Shown here one piece after another: positions 23,001 to 33,005 of a stretch of DNA of 64,000 nt. The translations under genes were made by a program, and so were the position numbers. The stretch comes from Zantedeschia hybrid cultivar (lineage: Eukaryota; Streptophyta; Magnoliopsida; Alismatales; Araceae), in assembly GCA_030544215.1 (NCBI GenBank), contig JARZZO010000011.1:51705587-51769586 (forward strand), given 5' to 3'. How positions within the stretch are numbered: the first letter of the stretch is position 1; each line of letters opens with the position of its first letter. The notes below the pieces were generated by a model. It was not told the origin of the DNA, did no database searches, and saw nothing but the letters and a program-made list of their open reading frames with translations.

Positions 23001-23109
23001 CCATTTATCGATAATTTAGCAGATCCCTGACCAAGTCTTAGTCACAGACTTTATGTGAGCATCACCTAGATTTGATGGAGATCAAATGCGAAGGTGATTA
23101 GCTTGAGTC
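20041..23109 (+). pseudogene. Heavily altered gag-pol remnant of C1
   Basis: The region occupies the place of gag, protease, integrase and RT-RNase H in C2. A decayed zinc-knuckle region is recognisable near 20450. The RT segment at 22160-22447 (95 open codons) aligns with the C2 RT around its catalytic site, but where C2 has LYVDD this copy reads LCDNN. Near the end (23040-23110) it again aligns with the last codons of the C2 polymerase before the polypurine tract. Stops and shifts are frequent, so no protein of useful length is made. C1 was therefore either dead long before C2 decayed, or moved as a non-autonomous element using proteins from relatives. Confidence 0.65.
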
Positions 23110-23121
23110 CAAGTGGGAGAT
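23110..23121 (+). other. Polypurine tract of C1
   Basis: CAAGTGGGAGAT lies directly before the 3' LTR. It is the usual plus-strand primer of plant copia elements and matches the C2 tract at 29461-29472 on the opposite strand. Confidence 0.85.
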
Positions 23122-24690
23122 TGATGGATATAGGTGTCCTCTAAGCCAATAATTAAGCACCTATTTCAATCTGGTTCACTAATAAATGACATTAAATTCA
23201 TTATGTAGATTGACATATTTGTAATTGCACATAATAAAGTTCATGAATGCGTGCAATAGTCATCAGATTATAATGAGATCATAATAATGAGACTGATGAC
23301 TTATGAACACATATTCTTAATTGTTCTTAATCGTAGGATGCTTGAGAAGGACATTAAACATCCGGTAAGACTAGTACAGGTTATTCTAACTCATATGATG
23401 AGAGTGACTGATCTCGTTAGTTACTTGTGTGGAGACACAATGGTAAACCTATAGGTACTCATTGGGGAATGAGTTCACTGAACTGATTTGATAAGAATCG
23501 ACAAATGATAATTTACCTAACCGTCAACCGGCTTGATTCATCGTCACAGTGGCATGGTTGATCCTTGGACTTGAGGCACCAAGGACACCTTGTCGGTGGA
23601 CTTCTGTATTTTGACGTTGACCTACGAATCCCTATCAACGAGATCTCTAATAGTTAAGGATCGGGTCCAGTGGAAGACCTTCGAAGGTGATTGTGTGTTC
23701 AATAAAGGATCGTTCGCTCTCAGGTAATTGGAGAGAGAATGCTCTAGAATAGATCCATAGGAGTCTCTGGCCAGAGCAAAAACAATATCAGAAAAGATGT
23801 TTTCGGATATTGTAAAATAAAGTCTGATTCAAGTGAGTTGACCATCTAGGGTTTGACAGTTGACCATACCCTAAGTTAACTTGAGAGCATTGTGCGAGCG
23901 AAGGATTATTGCCACGTCGTAACTAGGGACGGACAGATTTCATGAGTGGGTTGCTGAACCCCATTACCTTCCGGAATCATGCAGTGTTACTTGGCACCCA
24001 ACTTGATCGGAAGTCCGGTCGAATTTACATGAGATGTTAATTCGATTAAGTAATTAGTTAATATCTAGATGATAATTAATTATAATAAGTCAATAACTAG
24101 TTATTGGACGTAACGAGCTGAAAACTAGACTAGTTAATGGGCCTAGAGGGTCACGCACAAATAGATTTTCAGTCGGTGGTGTTTTAGTGGGATTTATATT
24201 AAGTCTAGGACTTTTGTGAAAAGTCGCGCTGACTTAATATATACACGTTGTTAAGAAACCCTGGGCCAAGCTCCAAGGGTTTCCCCATACTGGCCATCCC
24301 CTCTTTCTCTCTCCTCCTCCTTTGGGCGCCCCGTTCGAGACGCCAGGTCAGTCTCCGTCTTTGCCACATGCGATTCCCAAAAGTCAGGAATTCCCGTCCG
24401 CGGGTTTTTCGGACATAGTTGCGATGATGGATCTTCAGCAAGTGAGCTGATATGGACGATGGAGCGAGGACGAACCACCGCGGAGGATCCGGTAGATATC
24501 GCTGTAGGCCAGACGTTTGTGCGGCTCGCGGCATCGCCTCGACGAAAGCGGATTCGAATCCGCGCACGGTAATCTGATTACACCCGATTTTCAGTTTACC
24601 ACTTTCGTTCCAAAATGGATCTGCGGGCATCGGGCGGGATTTTGTTCATTGTTTATGCTGCGTTCTTCATGTCCCGCCCGGATCCCAACA
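23122..24690 (+). repeat. 3' LTR of copia element C1
   Basis: The LTR is 1569 bp, starts TGATGGATATAGG and ends GATCCCAACA. It aligns throughout with the 5' LTR but with many substitutions and a 56-bp segment (near 23790-23845) missing from the 5' copy. The divergence suggests an old insertion. The TATA tract here is shorter, TTAATATATACAC at about 24233-24245. Confidence 0.92.
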
Positions 24691-24782
24691 GTTTCCCACT
24701 CGCCTTCAAACTTTTAGTAGAGAATCTCCAACTAGAAGTAAAAAATAAAAAGCAAAAAAATGGCTAGACGCTCAAGTTGAAG
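24691..24782 (-). other. Leader of element M, right part
   Basis: This short stretch lies between the M primer site and copia element C1. It is the start of the M leader, which continues left of C1 at 13873. It has no coding content. Confidence 0.6.
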
Positions 24783-24802
24783 AGTCCCTAGTGGAGTCGC
24801 TA
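24783..24802 (-). other. Primer binding site of element M (tRNA-Arg type)
   Basis: On the minus strand TAGCGACTCCACTAGGGACT starts two bases after the LTR end. It resembles the 3' end complement of plant tRNA-Arg (TGGCGACTC...TGGGGAT), as used by Ogre/Tat elements. It fixes M as a minus-strand element. Confidence 0.7.
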
Positions 24803-24934
24803 GTTGTAGTAACCCGATGTTTATATCACTGGGGACTAAATAGAAGTTATGAGTTTGTATTTTGGTTAAGTGTGCGAAAGGGGTTAGGCACCCACGCACC
24901 TCTAAGATTGGTCTCTACTAATCTAGCCAACTTT

Positions 24935-25100
24935 ATAACAAATGAACCTTACCAAGTAATGATAAGATCCCTTTTGTAAAGGCACCAACTTACTAACAAA
25001 ATGTACCTTATCAACTTGTGATAAGATCCCTTTTGTAGGAGGGGCATCAATTTGTTAACAAAGTGAACCTTACCAATCGGTGATAAGATACATTTGTGAA
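24935..25100. repeat. Three tandem copies of about 60 bp in the M LTR
   Basis: The core GTGATAAGATCCCTTTTGTA, or a close variant, follows the word GAACCTTACCAA (variant GTACCTTATCAA) at about 24944, 25003 and 25064. The period is about 60 bp, with moderate divergence between copies. Confidence 0.8.
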
Positions 25101-25290
25101 GGGCTTGAAGAAAAAAAAAAGATAATTAAGAGAGAAAAAAAATTAAAAAAGAAGAAGATTATATCGCTAACTTCTATCGACTATCTATGCATCGCTAGTA
25201 TTTAGATGGGTTAGAACTTGGACTTTATGATTTGGGCTAGGGTCTCCTTACTCTCTCTCTAACTTAGAGAAATTAGTTGGGATAGGATAC

Positions 25291-25300
25291 TCTATTTATA
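25291..25300 (-). promoter_or_regulatory. Putative TATA box of the M 5' LTR
   Basis: On the minus strand TATAAATAGA lies about two thirds of the way into the LTR, a typical place for the core promoter of an LTR. The evidence is motif and position only. Confidence 0.5.
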
Positions 25301-25384
25301 GATGAATGACATGGTAATCTTGATGATGTGGCAACACAAGTTTGAATCAAGGAAAATTAATAGATGAGAATGGTTGATGTAATT

Positions 25385-25625
25385 TTGATGAGACATATCA
25401 TTGGTTCTTAAAGAGGTGAATAATTAATCCAAAAGGAAGGACATGTAGGCATGTTAAACTTTTGACTTGAATGAGGAGATGTGATATGTCATTAGTTCTT
25501 AAAAGAAGTGAAGTAAGAGTCCAAAGAAAATGACATATAGGTATGTTTAACTTTTGACGTGGATGAAAGATGATGTAACATTTCATTGGTTCTTTAAAAG
25601 AAGTGAAGGAAGAGTCCAACATATC
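25385..25625. repeat. Three tandem copies of about 92 bp in the M LTR
   Basis: CATTGGTTCTT, or CATTAGTTCTT, recurs at about 25399, 25490 and 25584. Each copy is followed by GAAGTGAA-like and GAGTCCAA-like words and a TTAACTTTTGAC segment. The period is 91-94 bp. On the minus strand they lie in U3, upstream of the TATA box, so they may act as repeated enhancer elements. Confidence 0.8.
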
Positions 25626-25654
25626 ATATGTTTCATTTTGTCATAATTTGATGG

Positions 25655-25815
25655 AGTTGTTGATGGGCTATTAGGCTACTATTGGGCCATGGGGCTATTG
25701 GGCTATTGGGCTACCGTTGGTCCATAGACTCATTGGGCTATTGGATTACAATTGAGCCATGCGGCCATTGGACTATTAGACTAGAATTAAGCCATTGGAC
25801 CATAGTGGATGGAAT
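25655..25815. repeat. Short minisatellite of GGGCYATTG words in the M LTR
   Basis: GGGCTATTGGGCTA, GGGCCATGGGGCTATT and variants follow one another over about 160 bp with a period near 9-18 bp. It lies near the start of U3 on the minus strand. Confidence 0.75.
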
Positions 25816-25970
25816 AATTTACTTAGATATGTTGGGCTCATTGCATTTGGGCTATTCGAATGGGCTTGCAAGTCTTGGATATGTCTACATAGAATTTCAG
25901 TATTGGAGTCTTCTAAAATAGATGTCTATTGGGTTTTCAATTTATGTCCATCCAAAATAGAGTATCTACA

Positions 25971-26035
25971 ATAATGACCTATATTATAGAGCGGGAGAAA
26001 ATTACTTTTGTAAATGCATGGAAGTGCCCAAGGGG
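25971..26035. other. 65-bp spacer between head-to-head LTRs
   Basis: This is the only sequence between the M 5' LTR and the P1 5' LTR. Bases 25971-25975 (ATAAT) would be the outer target duplication of M, and 26031-26035 (AGGGG) that of P1. The purine run CCAAGGGG just before the P1 LTR could be mistaken for a polypurine tract. It may be the only non-retroelement sequence in the window. Confidence 0.5.
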
Positions 26036-26169
26036 TGTAGATACGCTAATTTTGACATCATATTGAGTGAAACACTTATCATATTTATGATGCCCCAAAA
26101 TGATCTTTAGTTTGATTATTGGGTTGATTTTTACCTATTTTTTTCAATTTTAGTAAAAAGTCCTTATTC

Positions 26170-26368
26170 GTGTCGCCCTTGGTCGACGTCTTTTATATTT
26201 CTAGCTCAAATCAATTTTTGTTTTAATATTTAATCGATTAAAGATTAAGTTAAATGGCATCGTTCATGGTCGATGTGTTTTAGAATGTTAATCTTAATTG
26301 GTTACTAATTTGATTTTTAATCCATTTACTATTAATCTAAATAGCGTCATTCATAGTCGACATGTTTT
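26170..26368 (+). repeat. Hairpin modules in U3 of the P1 LTR
   Basis: Three imperfect hairpins about 85 bp apart have the layout RTCG...CGAY flanked by A/T runs. Arms include GTGTCG/TCGACG at 26170-26190, GCATCG/CGATGT within 26252-26280 and GCGTC/GTCGAC within 26339-26368. The same layout recurs in P3, in the P1 leader and in the unrelated T1 and T2 LTRs. Confidence 0.7.
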
Positions 26369-26631
26369 AGCATTTCCATAATTATCTCTAAATTTTCTCT
26401 TGATTATCTTTCTTATGGCCCCTCTAAATCACATTTGGGCTGGTATGATGCCATTCTAATGGACGTCGGTTCGACGCAATGCAATTCAGTTGCGTAGCCC
26501 ACAAGCAAATATCCAACCAAAATCCAACAATTTCCATCCTTGAAGGTCCCTACTCGATTGGAAACACTTTCTTGATGATTCAGACTATTTTTAGAGGGTT
26601 TTGTGAACCTTGGAACCCTAAAAATTCACTT

Positions 26632-26637
26632 TATAAA
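26632..26637 (+). promoter_or_regulatory. Putative TATA box of the P1 5' LTR
   Basis: TATAAA in the middle of the LTR. The homologous place in P3 reads TATATATA (48993-49000, opposite strand), which supports a conserved core promoter. Confidence 0.55.
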
Positions 26638-27331
26638 CATAGTATCTCTTTGGGGCTTCAGAGAGGTTGGCCGACGCATAACTGAGCATTCTACCATAGT
26701 GAGACGAGAGCTTTTTTGTTAAAAATGTGGACAATATCAATTGAAGCATTCTCTTCTTCTTCCAAGTCTCAGTGGCTTTGAAGGGCCAACTTTCTTCATT
26801 CTCTCTTAGTTTCTTCATTTTTCAATTGTTTTTACTTCATAGCTGCCTGCATTCACTATGATCATACGCACACACTAATCACATCATTTTTATCACCCTC
26901 CCTCTGCATATAGGGGTCTAAAAGCATCTAAAACAAGTGAGTTTCTTATTTAAAGTTGCATGCTTTCTTTCTTTCTAGACTAAGTACCACACTCTACTTA
27001 AGCTCTGATCATTTTTCTTGTTCATTTTGTTTGCTGCAAGGAATTGAAGAAGAAAGAGGGGAGGATCTCAATGGAACACAAAGCTCCTTCTTGCCATCAT
27101 CTTCAAGGAAGAGAGTGAATGTTCAAAGGAAGGCTCTTCATCTTTGGCCGACCGAAGGAGGAGAAATTGGAAATCTACAATGCTCTAAATTTTAATGTAA
27201 TTTCATGATCACTTCTTTGCTATTTTCATCTAGATCCTCGATCTCTGGCAATCACATTTGTCTTAATTTTATATTATTCATGATATTTTATATTGATCTT
27301 TTAATACTCATTTGAGCACTTCACAATTTTT

Positions 27332-27349
27332 TGGCGATCACGGTGGGAC
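27332..27349 (+). other. Primer binding site of P1 (tRNA-Arg type)
   Basis: TGGCGATCACGGTGGGAC lies 6 bases after the LTR. It resembles the 3' complement of a plant tRNA-Arg (TGGCGACCACAGTGGGA). The identical 18 bases occur at the P2 primer site. Confidence 0.75.
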
Positions 27350-27904
27350 TCATTCTCCTCAGTTCCTTTCATTTTCACTCTCTTTTACACATTGGCACCC
27401 TCGTGTGCACTCTTTGTCCTCGTTGAGTGCACTTCTATTTACTGATTTCATTCTTCGTGCACCATCTGCACACTCTTTACAACAGCAAGTTTGCTCTGTT
27501 CGTAGTTATTTTAAAGTTGTGAACTCATCAAAAATGTTGTGAATGAAGTATGCTTGATTGATTAAGTTGATTGCCTATTACCTGTGAGATTTAGACTGTC
27601 ATGTGTCGCTCTTATTTTCATCTATCTCTTGCTTGGACGAAGGGAAGTGTCCCTTCTTGTTTGCTGTCATGGGTTATGAATTGCGTCGACATAGAGCAAT
27701 GCATTTCGAAACCACGTCCCCCACGGTTGCCACCATTTAGGCAGTCTGTTTGCTGCCCAAAGAGCATGTGTGAAGAGGGCTGCTTCGTTGAATCACGTCG
27801 ACGTAGAGCGACGTGATTCTTACGGTTCTGAAAACACGTCCATCTGCACAGACATGATTTGGATTTTTGCACTTTTTGTCATTTTCACCTTTCATGCATT
27901 AAAG
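27350..27904 (+). other. Leader of P1, left part, with hairpins
   Basis: This untranslated leader lies between the primer site and copia insertion C2. It includes a perfect 11-bp hairpin (27790-27800/27809-27819, arms GAATCACGTCG and CGACGTGATTC) and two weaker neighbours near 27675-27705 and 27828-27860. No coding frame is supported; short open frames differ from those of P2. Confidence 0.6.
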
Positions 27905-29460
27905 TGTTGGGTTTACTCGGGTTTCTCCGGATCGCTCACGCAGCGGAAAATAAAATATTACAGCGATCCGTTTCTGTTTTGAAAAACTAAAAACAACGAT
28001 TATCGGATAATCGATTCTCACCGTGTGCGGATTCGAATCCGCAACCGTTCGGTTCCGTCGGTGCGACACCGCAAGCCGCGCAAGCGCCCGGCCTCTAGCG
28101 AAGTCTACGCGATCCTCCCCGCGACGGATATCCTCGCGTTCCTCATTCTTCGCAGCCCACGAAACCTCCGCCGGTTGCCGCAACGATCGCCGCAACGCCC
28201 GGACGATTTCCCGTCGAACGGGATTCGGAGAAGCGGCGGAGCAAATCTGGATATGTCTGGACGCCAGAGAGAGAGAGAGAGAAATTGAGGAGGGGCGGCT
28301 AGGGTTAGCAGCAGCTTGTCCTGCTCAGCCCGTTCGCTATGTTTTAAACTAACCGCGCGATTTTTCATAAAAACCCCCGGTTTGTATAAAACCCACTTAT
28401 TTATCCATCGCCTTGAGAATAATTTGCGTGTGACCCTCTAGGCCCAAGTACCAGTCCAGTTAATGGCCCAACAAGCCCAGTGACTCCTCACGGGCTTTAT
28501 TAATCAATTAATAACCCTTTATTAATTAATTAATCAATCGAATTGATGTCGCACATCGAATTCGACCGGGCCTCCGATCACGTTGGGTGCCAAGCAACAC
28601 CGCGTGAATCCGGAAGGTATTGGGGTTAAGTAACCCACTCTTGGAACCTTTCCGCCGACAGTTACCGCGTGGATATAATCCTTCATTCGTACAATGCTCT
28701 CGAGTCAACTCAGGGTATGGCGAGCTGTCAAACCCTAACCGGTCGACTCACTTGGATTGGATGCCGCTGATGAATATCGGAAAACTCCTTTCCCGATATT
28801 ATCGTCCGCCCTGGCCAGGGACTTTCGCGTATCCTTCCTAGAGCATTCTCCCTCCAAGTACCGAGAGCGAATGATTCCTTATTGACACACAATTCCCTTC
28901 GACGGTATTCCACTGTACCCAATCCTTGGCGTATTAGAATCCCGTTGCTAGAGATTCGTAAACCAAGGTCAAAGCATAGAAGTCCACCGACAAGGTGTCC
29001 TTGGTGTCTCAGGTCCGAGGACCATCCACGCAACTGCGACAAAAGAATTAAGCTGGTTGACAGTGAGGTACAATACCATCCAGCGATTCAGTCGGATCAG
29101 TTTAGTGAACTCATTCTCCAATGAGCACCTACAGATTCACCTTAGTATTTCCACACAAGTGACTTATGAGATCAGTCACCCTCATCATATGAGCAGGAGT
29201 AATCTGTACTAGTTTAACCGGATATTCGATGTCCTTCTCGGATATCCTCCGACTAGGAACGATTAAGAATATGTGTGTTTAAGTGACCAGTCTCATTAGT
29301 ATGATCTCATCATAATCTGATCACTATAGCACATATTCACGGACTTCATTATGAAACGAGAATTAATGCGATTTATACATAATGAATATTATGCCATTTT
29401 ATTAATAAATGAACGAGATTTATATAGTTAGATTGGCTTGTAGGCCACCTAAAACTAACA
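27905..29460 (-). repeat. 3' LTR of copia element C2
   Basis: On the minus strand the 1556-bp LTR starts TGTTAGTTTTAGGTGGCC and ends GAGTAAACCCAACA. It lies directly after the polypurine tract. It matches the 5' LTR closely over the part that survives there. Confidence 0.92.
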
Positions 29461-29472
29461 ATCTCCCACTTG
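29461..29472 (-). other. Polypurine tract of C2
   Basis: On the minus strand CAAGTGGGAGAT lies immediately before the 3' LTR. It has the same sequence and spacing as in C1. Confidence 0.85.
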
Positions 29473-29474
29473 GA

Positions 29475-31103
29475 CTAAAGCCAATCACCTTTATACAATA
29501 AGTCTATAGACTCTAGGTGACGCTCAAACACAATTTGAGCCAACAGCTTTGTCAGTGGATCTACTACATTGTCGACGGATGGAACTCTTTCCACTACTAC
29601 ATCTCCTCTGGATATGATCTCTTTGATAAGGTGAAAGTGCCTCAGAATATGCTTCGATTTCTGATGAGACCGCGGCTCTTTCGCTTGCGCAATTGCTCCA
29701 TTGTTGTCGCACAACAGTGGAACATGCTCAGAGATGCTGGGAACAACGCCAAGGTCAGTGATGAATTTCTTCAACCACACTGCTTCCTTGGCGGCTTCAG
29801 CTGCAGCGTTGTACTCAGCTTCATTCGTCAAATCTGCAGTGGTTACTTGCTTGGAACTCTTCCAGCACACTGCGCCTCCCTTAAAAGTAAACACGAATCC
29901 AGATGTTGACTTGCTATCATCTGGATTTGACTGGAAACTCGGGTCAGTAAAGCCTCGTAGTTTCAAGTCACCTCCTCCATAGACAAGAAACATATCCTTA
30001 GTTCTTCTAAAGTACTTAAGGATACATTTTACTGCCTTCCAGTGCTCTTCGCCTGCATCAGCCTGAAATCTGCTCGTAACACTTAGAGCAAATGCAACAT
30101 CAGGCCGTGTACATAGCATGGCATACATGATAGATCCTATGGCAGAGGCATAGGGTATTCTGTCCATGAATGCCCTTTCATTAGGAGTCTTAGGAGACCG
30201 CTCCTTTGAGAGACTAATTCCATATCTCATCGGTATGAGACCTATCTTGGAATTTTCCATGCCAAACTTTTTGACTATGGTATGTATGTATAAGGATTGG
30301 GTCATTCCAAACATCCTCTTTGATCTATCTCTATAGATCTGTATTCCCAATACGTAGGATGCTTCTCCCAAATCCTTCATGGAGAAGTTTTTCGACAGCC
30401 AGATCTTTACTGATGACATCATAGCTACATCATTCCCAATGAGTAGTATGTCATCTACGTAAAGAACTAGAAAAGTGATTGCACTCCCACTGGTCTTCTT
30501 GTACGCACAAGGCTCATCTTCATTCTTAATGAAGTCATAAGACTTGACAGCCTCGTCAAATCTTATGTTCCAGCTTCGGGAAGCTTGCTTCAGTCCATAA
30601 ATGGACCTCTGAAGCTTGCACACTTTATCTGGAGATTCTTTGGATGTGAAACATTCTGGTTGTATCATATACACCTCCTCCTCAAGGTTACCATTGAGGA
30701 AGGCAGTCTTCACATCCATCTGCCAGATTTCATAATCAAAATGTGCAGCAATGGCGAGTAGAACTCTGATCGACTTTATCATGGCAACTGGTGAGAAAAT
30801 CTCGTCATAGTCAATTCCTTGCCTTTGACGATATCCCTTTGCCACCAACCTTGCCTTATAAGTATCGATCTGTCCATCAGCACCAATCTTTCTCTTAAAG
30901 ATCCACTTGCATCCGATGGGTACAATATCCTCGGGCAAGTCCTCCAAGTTCCAAACTTGGTTGGTGTACATGGACTGGAATTCTGAGTTCATGGCTTCTC
31001 GCCATTTTCCGGCTTCTGGGCCTTCTATGGCTTCCTGGTAGGTTTTAAGATCATCATCCTCATTATGTTCTACCTTATACTCACCTTCAGCGATATGTCC
31101 CAC
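29475..31103 (-). CDS. Copia reverse transcriptase-RNase H of C2, 542 codons open
   Basis: This uninterrupted frame is the C-terminal part of a Ty1/copia polyprotein. RT spans about residues 50-290. It includes GCKWIFKRK, the RARLVAKGY-type motif (here KARLVAKGYRQRQG), QMDVKTAFLNG, YGLKQASR and the catalytic YVDD at about 215-218. RNase H spans about 385-520, with GFTDPSF (where functional copies usually have YTDA/YVDA-type sequence), TNEAEYNAA, CDNNGAIAQAK and SKHILRHFH. The first methionine is at 31103, but the true protein begins upstream in the polyprotein. It is the best-preserved coding segment of C2. RT identity is certain; whether it is active is unknown, and the rest of the polyprotein is broken. 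Confidence 0.92.
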   Translation of the reverse strand: MGHIAEGEYKVEHNEDDDLKTYQEAIEGPEAGKWREAMNSEFQSMYTNQVWNLEDLPEDIVPIGCKWIFKRKIGADGQIDTYKARLVAKGYRQRQGIDYDEIFSPVAMIKSIRVLLAIAAHFDYEIWQMDVKTAFLNGNLEEEVYMIQPECFTSKESPDKVCKLQRSIYGLKQASRSWNIRFDEAVKSYDFIKNEDEPCAYKKTSGSAITFLVLYVDDILLIGNDVAMMSSVKIWLSKNFSMKDLGEASYVLGIQIYRDRSKRMFGMTQSLYIHTIVKKFGMENSKIGLIPMRYGISLSKERSPKTPNERAFMDRIPYASAIGSIMYAMLCTRPDVAFALSVTSRFQADAGEEHWKAVKCILKYFRRTKDMFLVYGGGDLKLRGFTDPSFQSNPDDSKSTSGFVFTFKGGAVCWKSSKQVTTADLTNEAEYNAAAEAAKEAVWLKKFITDLGVVPSISEHVPLLCDNNGAIAQAKEPRSHQKSKHILRHFHLIKEIISRGDVVVERVPSVDNVVDPLTKLLAQIVFERHLESIDLLYKGDWL

Positions 31104-32100
31104 ATATCGTTCGGATGGTTTAGGTAATCTACCAGATTTACGAGGCTCATCTGTGCGTACCTGATCAAATTCAGGAACTGATATCTTATCTGATGATAAT
31201 ACAGCTGTTTGGGGATCTGGAACCTCTTCCAGTACTATTTTTCTCCCACTGTCCTCCTGGAGAAAGTATTTTTCTTACAGGAAGACAGCTTTCCTAGCGA
31301 TAAACACCTTTTGTTCACCAGGATGGTAAAAATAGTATCCACAGGTTTCCTTTGGATATCCTACAAACCTGCATTTATCAGTTCGTGATTCCAGCTTGTC
31401 TGGATCATGCCTCTTTACATGAGCAGGACAACCCCAAATTTTTAACATGTTTAAATTATGGTTTCCTGCCTTTCCATATCTCATATAGAGTAGAGGCCAC
31501 AGACTTGCTGGCTACTCTGTTCAGTAGGTATGCTGCTGACTCTAGAGCATACCCCCAGAGGGACACTAGTAATCCTGAAAAGCTCATGATGGATCGCACC
31601 ATGTACAACAAGGTGCGATTCCTCTTTTCTGATACACCATTCATCTGTGGTGTATATGGATGGGTCAACTGAGAAAGGATACCATTATCCTTTAAGAATT
31701 ATGTGAAATTAGTACTCAAGTATTCTCCTCCTCGATCAGATCGAAGAACTTTAATACTCTTTCCTAATTATTTGTCTACCTCATCCTAGAACTCCTTGAA
31801 CTTCTCAAATGCTTCCGACTTGTACTTCATTAAGTACACATAGCCGAATCTTGAGAAGTCATCGGTAAACATGATGAAGTATGAAAAGCCACCTTTGGCT
31901 TGGGTGGACATTGGACCACATACATCTGAATGTATTAGTTCCAGAATGTCCTGGACACGTTCTCCATGTCTAGTAAATGGAGACTTTGCCATCTTTCCCA
32001 TAAGGCAGGATTCACATGTCGCAAACGATTCATAATCGAATGCAGTTAAGTAACCATGCTTGTGCAACTTTTGCAACCTGCTTTCACCAATATGCCCAAA
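31104..32100 (-). pseudogene. Integrase of C2, degenerate
   Basis: The zinc-binding end (HKHG...CESCLMGK) lies at about 32076-31980, followed by the catalytic core. The acidic residues can be seen in HSDVCGP, LRSDRGGEY and NGVSEKRNR. A region resembling the C-terminal GKR domain (WGCPAHVKR...GYPKETCGYYFY) is at 31484-31275. Stops near 31755, 31710 and 31260, together with frame changes, break the gene. It lies between protease and RT, the order that defines Ty1/copia. Confidence 0.85.
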
Positions 32101-32109
32101 TCTATAATG

Positions 32110-32895
32110 TCACATGTAGGCTTGGTTCACACAATTCTTGCTCTTCTTAAGATCATTATCAATTTGAAGATTGTAATAAGAAACATTTAAGAGATATAGA
32201 CCGTTGACTAAAGATGCTGAAGCTATTGATTTATTACCATAATAAATCGAACAACTTCTATTCTCAATAGTCAACCTATATCCTATCTTGTCCAAATAAG
32301 ATATTGATATGATGTTTTTTATTATGTTAGGAATATAATAACAATCTTCTAATAGTAAGGCGTCTCCCGATGGAAGCCTGAGGTTTGCTGTCCCAACAGC
32401 AATCGCCGCAACTTTTGTGCCGTTTACTAGCCTCAATTCCACCTCACCTTGTCTCAGCTTGCGCTTACTTGTCAGCATATGCACATCGTGGCAGATATGA
32501 GAAGCACATCCGGTATCCAATACCCAAGATGTGGAATCCCTAACTGATAAGTTGATATCTATCATATAGATATCTGAAGCTTCAGACAACTTCACTCTTC
32601 CATGAGCTTTATCATAAAGGAACTCCTTGCAGTTCCTTTTCCAGTGACCATACTGCTTATAGTAGAAGCAGTCACCCTTCGCTACTTTTTTGCCTTTGTC
32701 CTTCAAACCGTTATCGTTAGCTGTCATCTCTACTTCAGGGGCATCCAATGCCGATTCAGCAGGAGGATCAGCTCCAGGGACAAAGTCAATGTGCTCAGAT
32801 CTGAAGACATTATTCAGGTTTCTGAACCAATCTGAGTAGATCAGGTAAGTCAAAATAGCATCAAGTATGCCACGGAGTGAGTTATTCGACGACAT
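32110..32895 (-). pseudogene. Gag C-terminus and protease of C2
   Basis: An open frame of 261 codons starts with a gag remnant and continues through a zinc knuckle, CFYYKQYGHWKRNC, in which the second cysteine of the CCHC pattern is tyrosine. The copia protease follows with the active site WVLDTGCASH and the LEDCYYIPN...NIISIS region. The frame is open but lacks most of gag, whose capsid part is absent: the leader array starts within about 100 bp of the apparent start. I infer a deletion of gag or a non-autonomous element. Protease and knuckle identification are secure. Confidence 0.8.
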
Positions 32896-33005
32896 AATTC
32901 CCTACAGGAGATAAGTAAAATCTATTTAGCAGATGTTCAATTATTAAAATTTAAAACAAGACATGGTCTTTTGTTCAAGTTTAGCTCCCACTAATTTTCG
33001 ACGGA

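Larger units (their letters stand above)
13874..24690 (+). mobile_element. Ty1/copia-type LTR retrotransposon C1, full span
   Basis: C1 is an element of 10,817 bp with two LTRs in direct orientation, an initiator-tRNA-Met primer site and a polypurine tract. It is flanked by GTTTT (13869-13873) and GTTTC (24691-24695), a 5-bp duplication with one mismatch. It sits in the leader of M. Its internal region has a very long structured leader, an RTE LINE insertion (about 17177-18796) and heavily altered gag-pol remnants. LTRs of the same family occur as C3, and a related subfamily forms C2. LTR lengths differ (1525 and 1569 bp), mainly because the 5' LTR lacks about 56 bp. Confidence 0.9.
24805..25970 (-). 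repeat. 5' LTR of element M
   Basis: On the minus strand the 1166-bp LTR starts TGTAGATACTCTATTTTGG, a beginning I know from Tat-type LTRs, and ends GGGTTACTACA. A tRNA-Arg-like primer site follows two bases later. A likely TATA box lies inside. The LTR contains three sets of internal tandem repeats, listed separately. The matching 3' LTR is outside the window, so divergence cannot be measured. Confidence 0.75.
26036..27325 (+). repeat. 5' LTR of Tat-like element P1
   Basis: The LTR is 1290 bp, starts TGTAGATACGCTAATTTTG, ends GAGCACTTCACA and is followed by a tRNA-Arg-like primer site. It is homologous along its length to solo LTR P3. U3 carries three or four hairpin modules of the type GCATCG...CGATGT (26170-26190, 26252-26280, 26339-26368) upstream of a TATA box. 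The 3' LTR is outside the window. Confidence 0.8.

Noticed and set aside
26028..26035. CCAAGGGG as a polypurine tract, making 26036-27325 a 3' LTR
   Set aside because: A primer binding site follows the same LTR, and no plus-strand internal region lies upstream because the minus-strand M LTR is there. It is too short to decide alone.
27601..27872. Short open frames near 27.6-27.9 kb as small host genes
   Set aside because: They lie in the P1 leader across the hairpins, have no domain, and occur on both strands.
28025..28368. Overlapping frames repeated at 35519-35858, possible small conserved genes
   Set aside because: They are the corresponding parts of the two C2 LTRs, open on both strands, with no domain.
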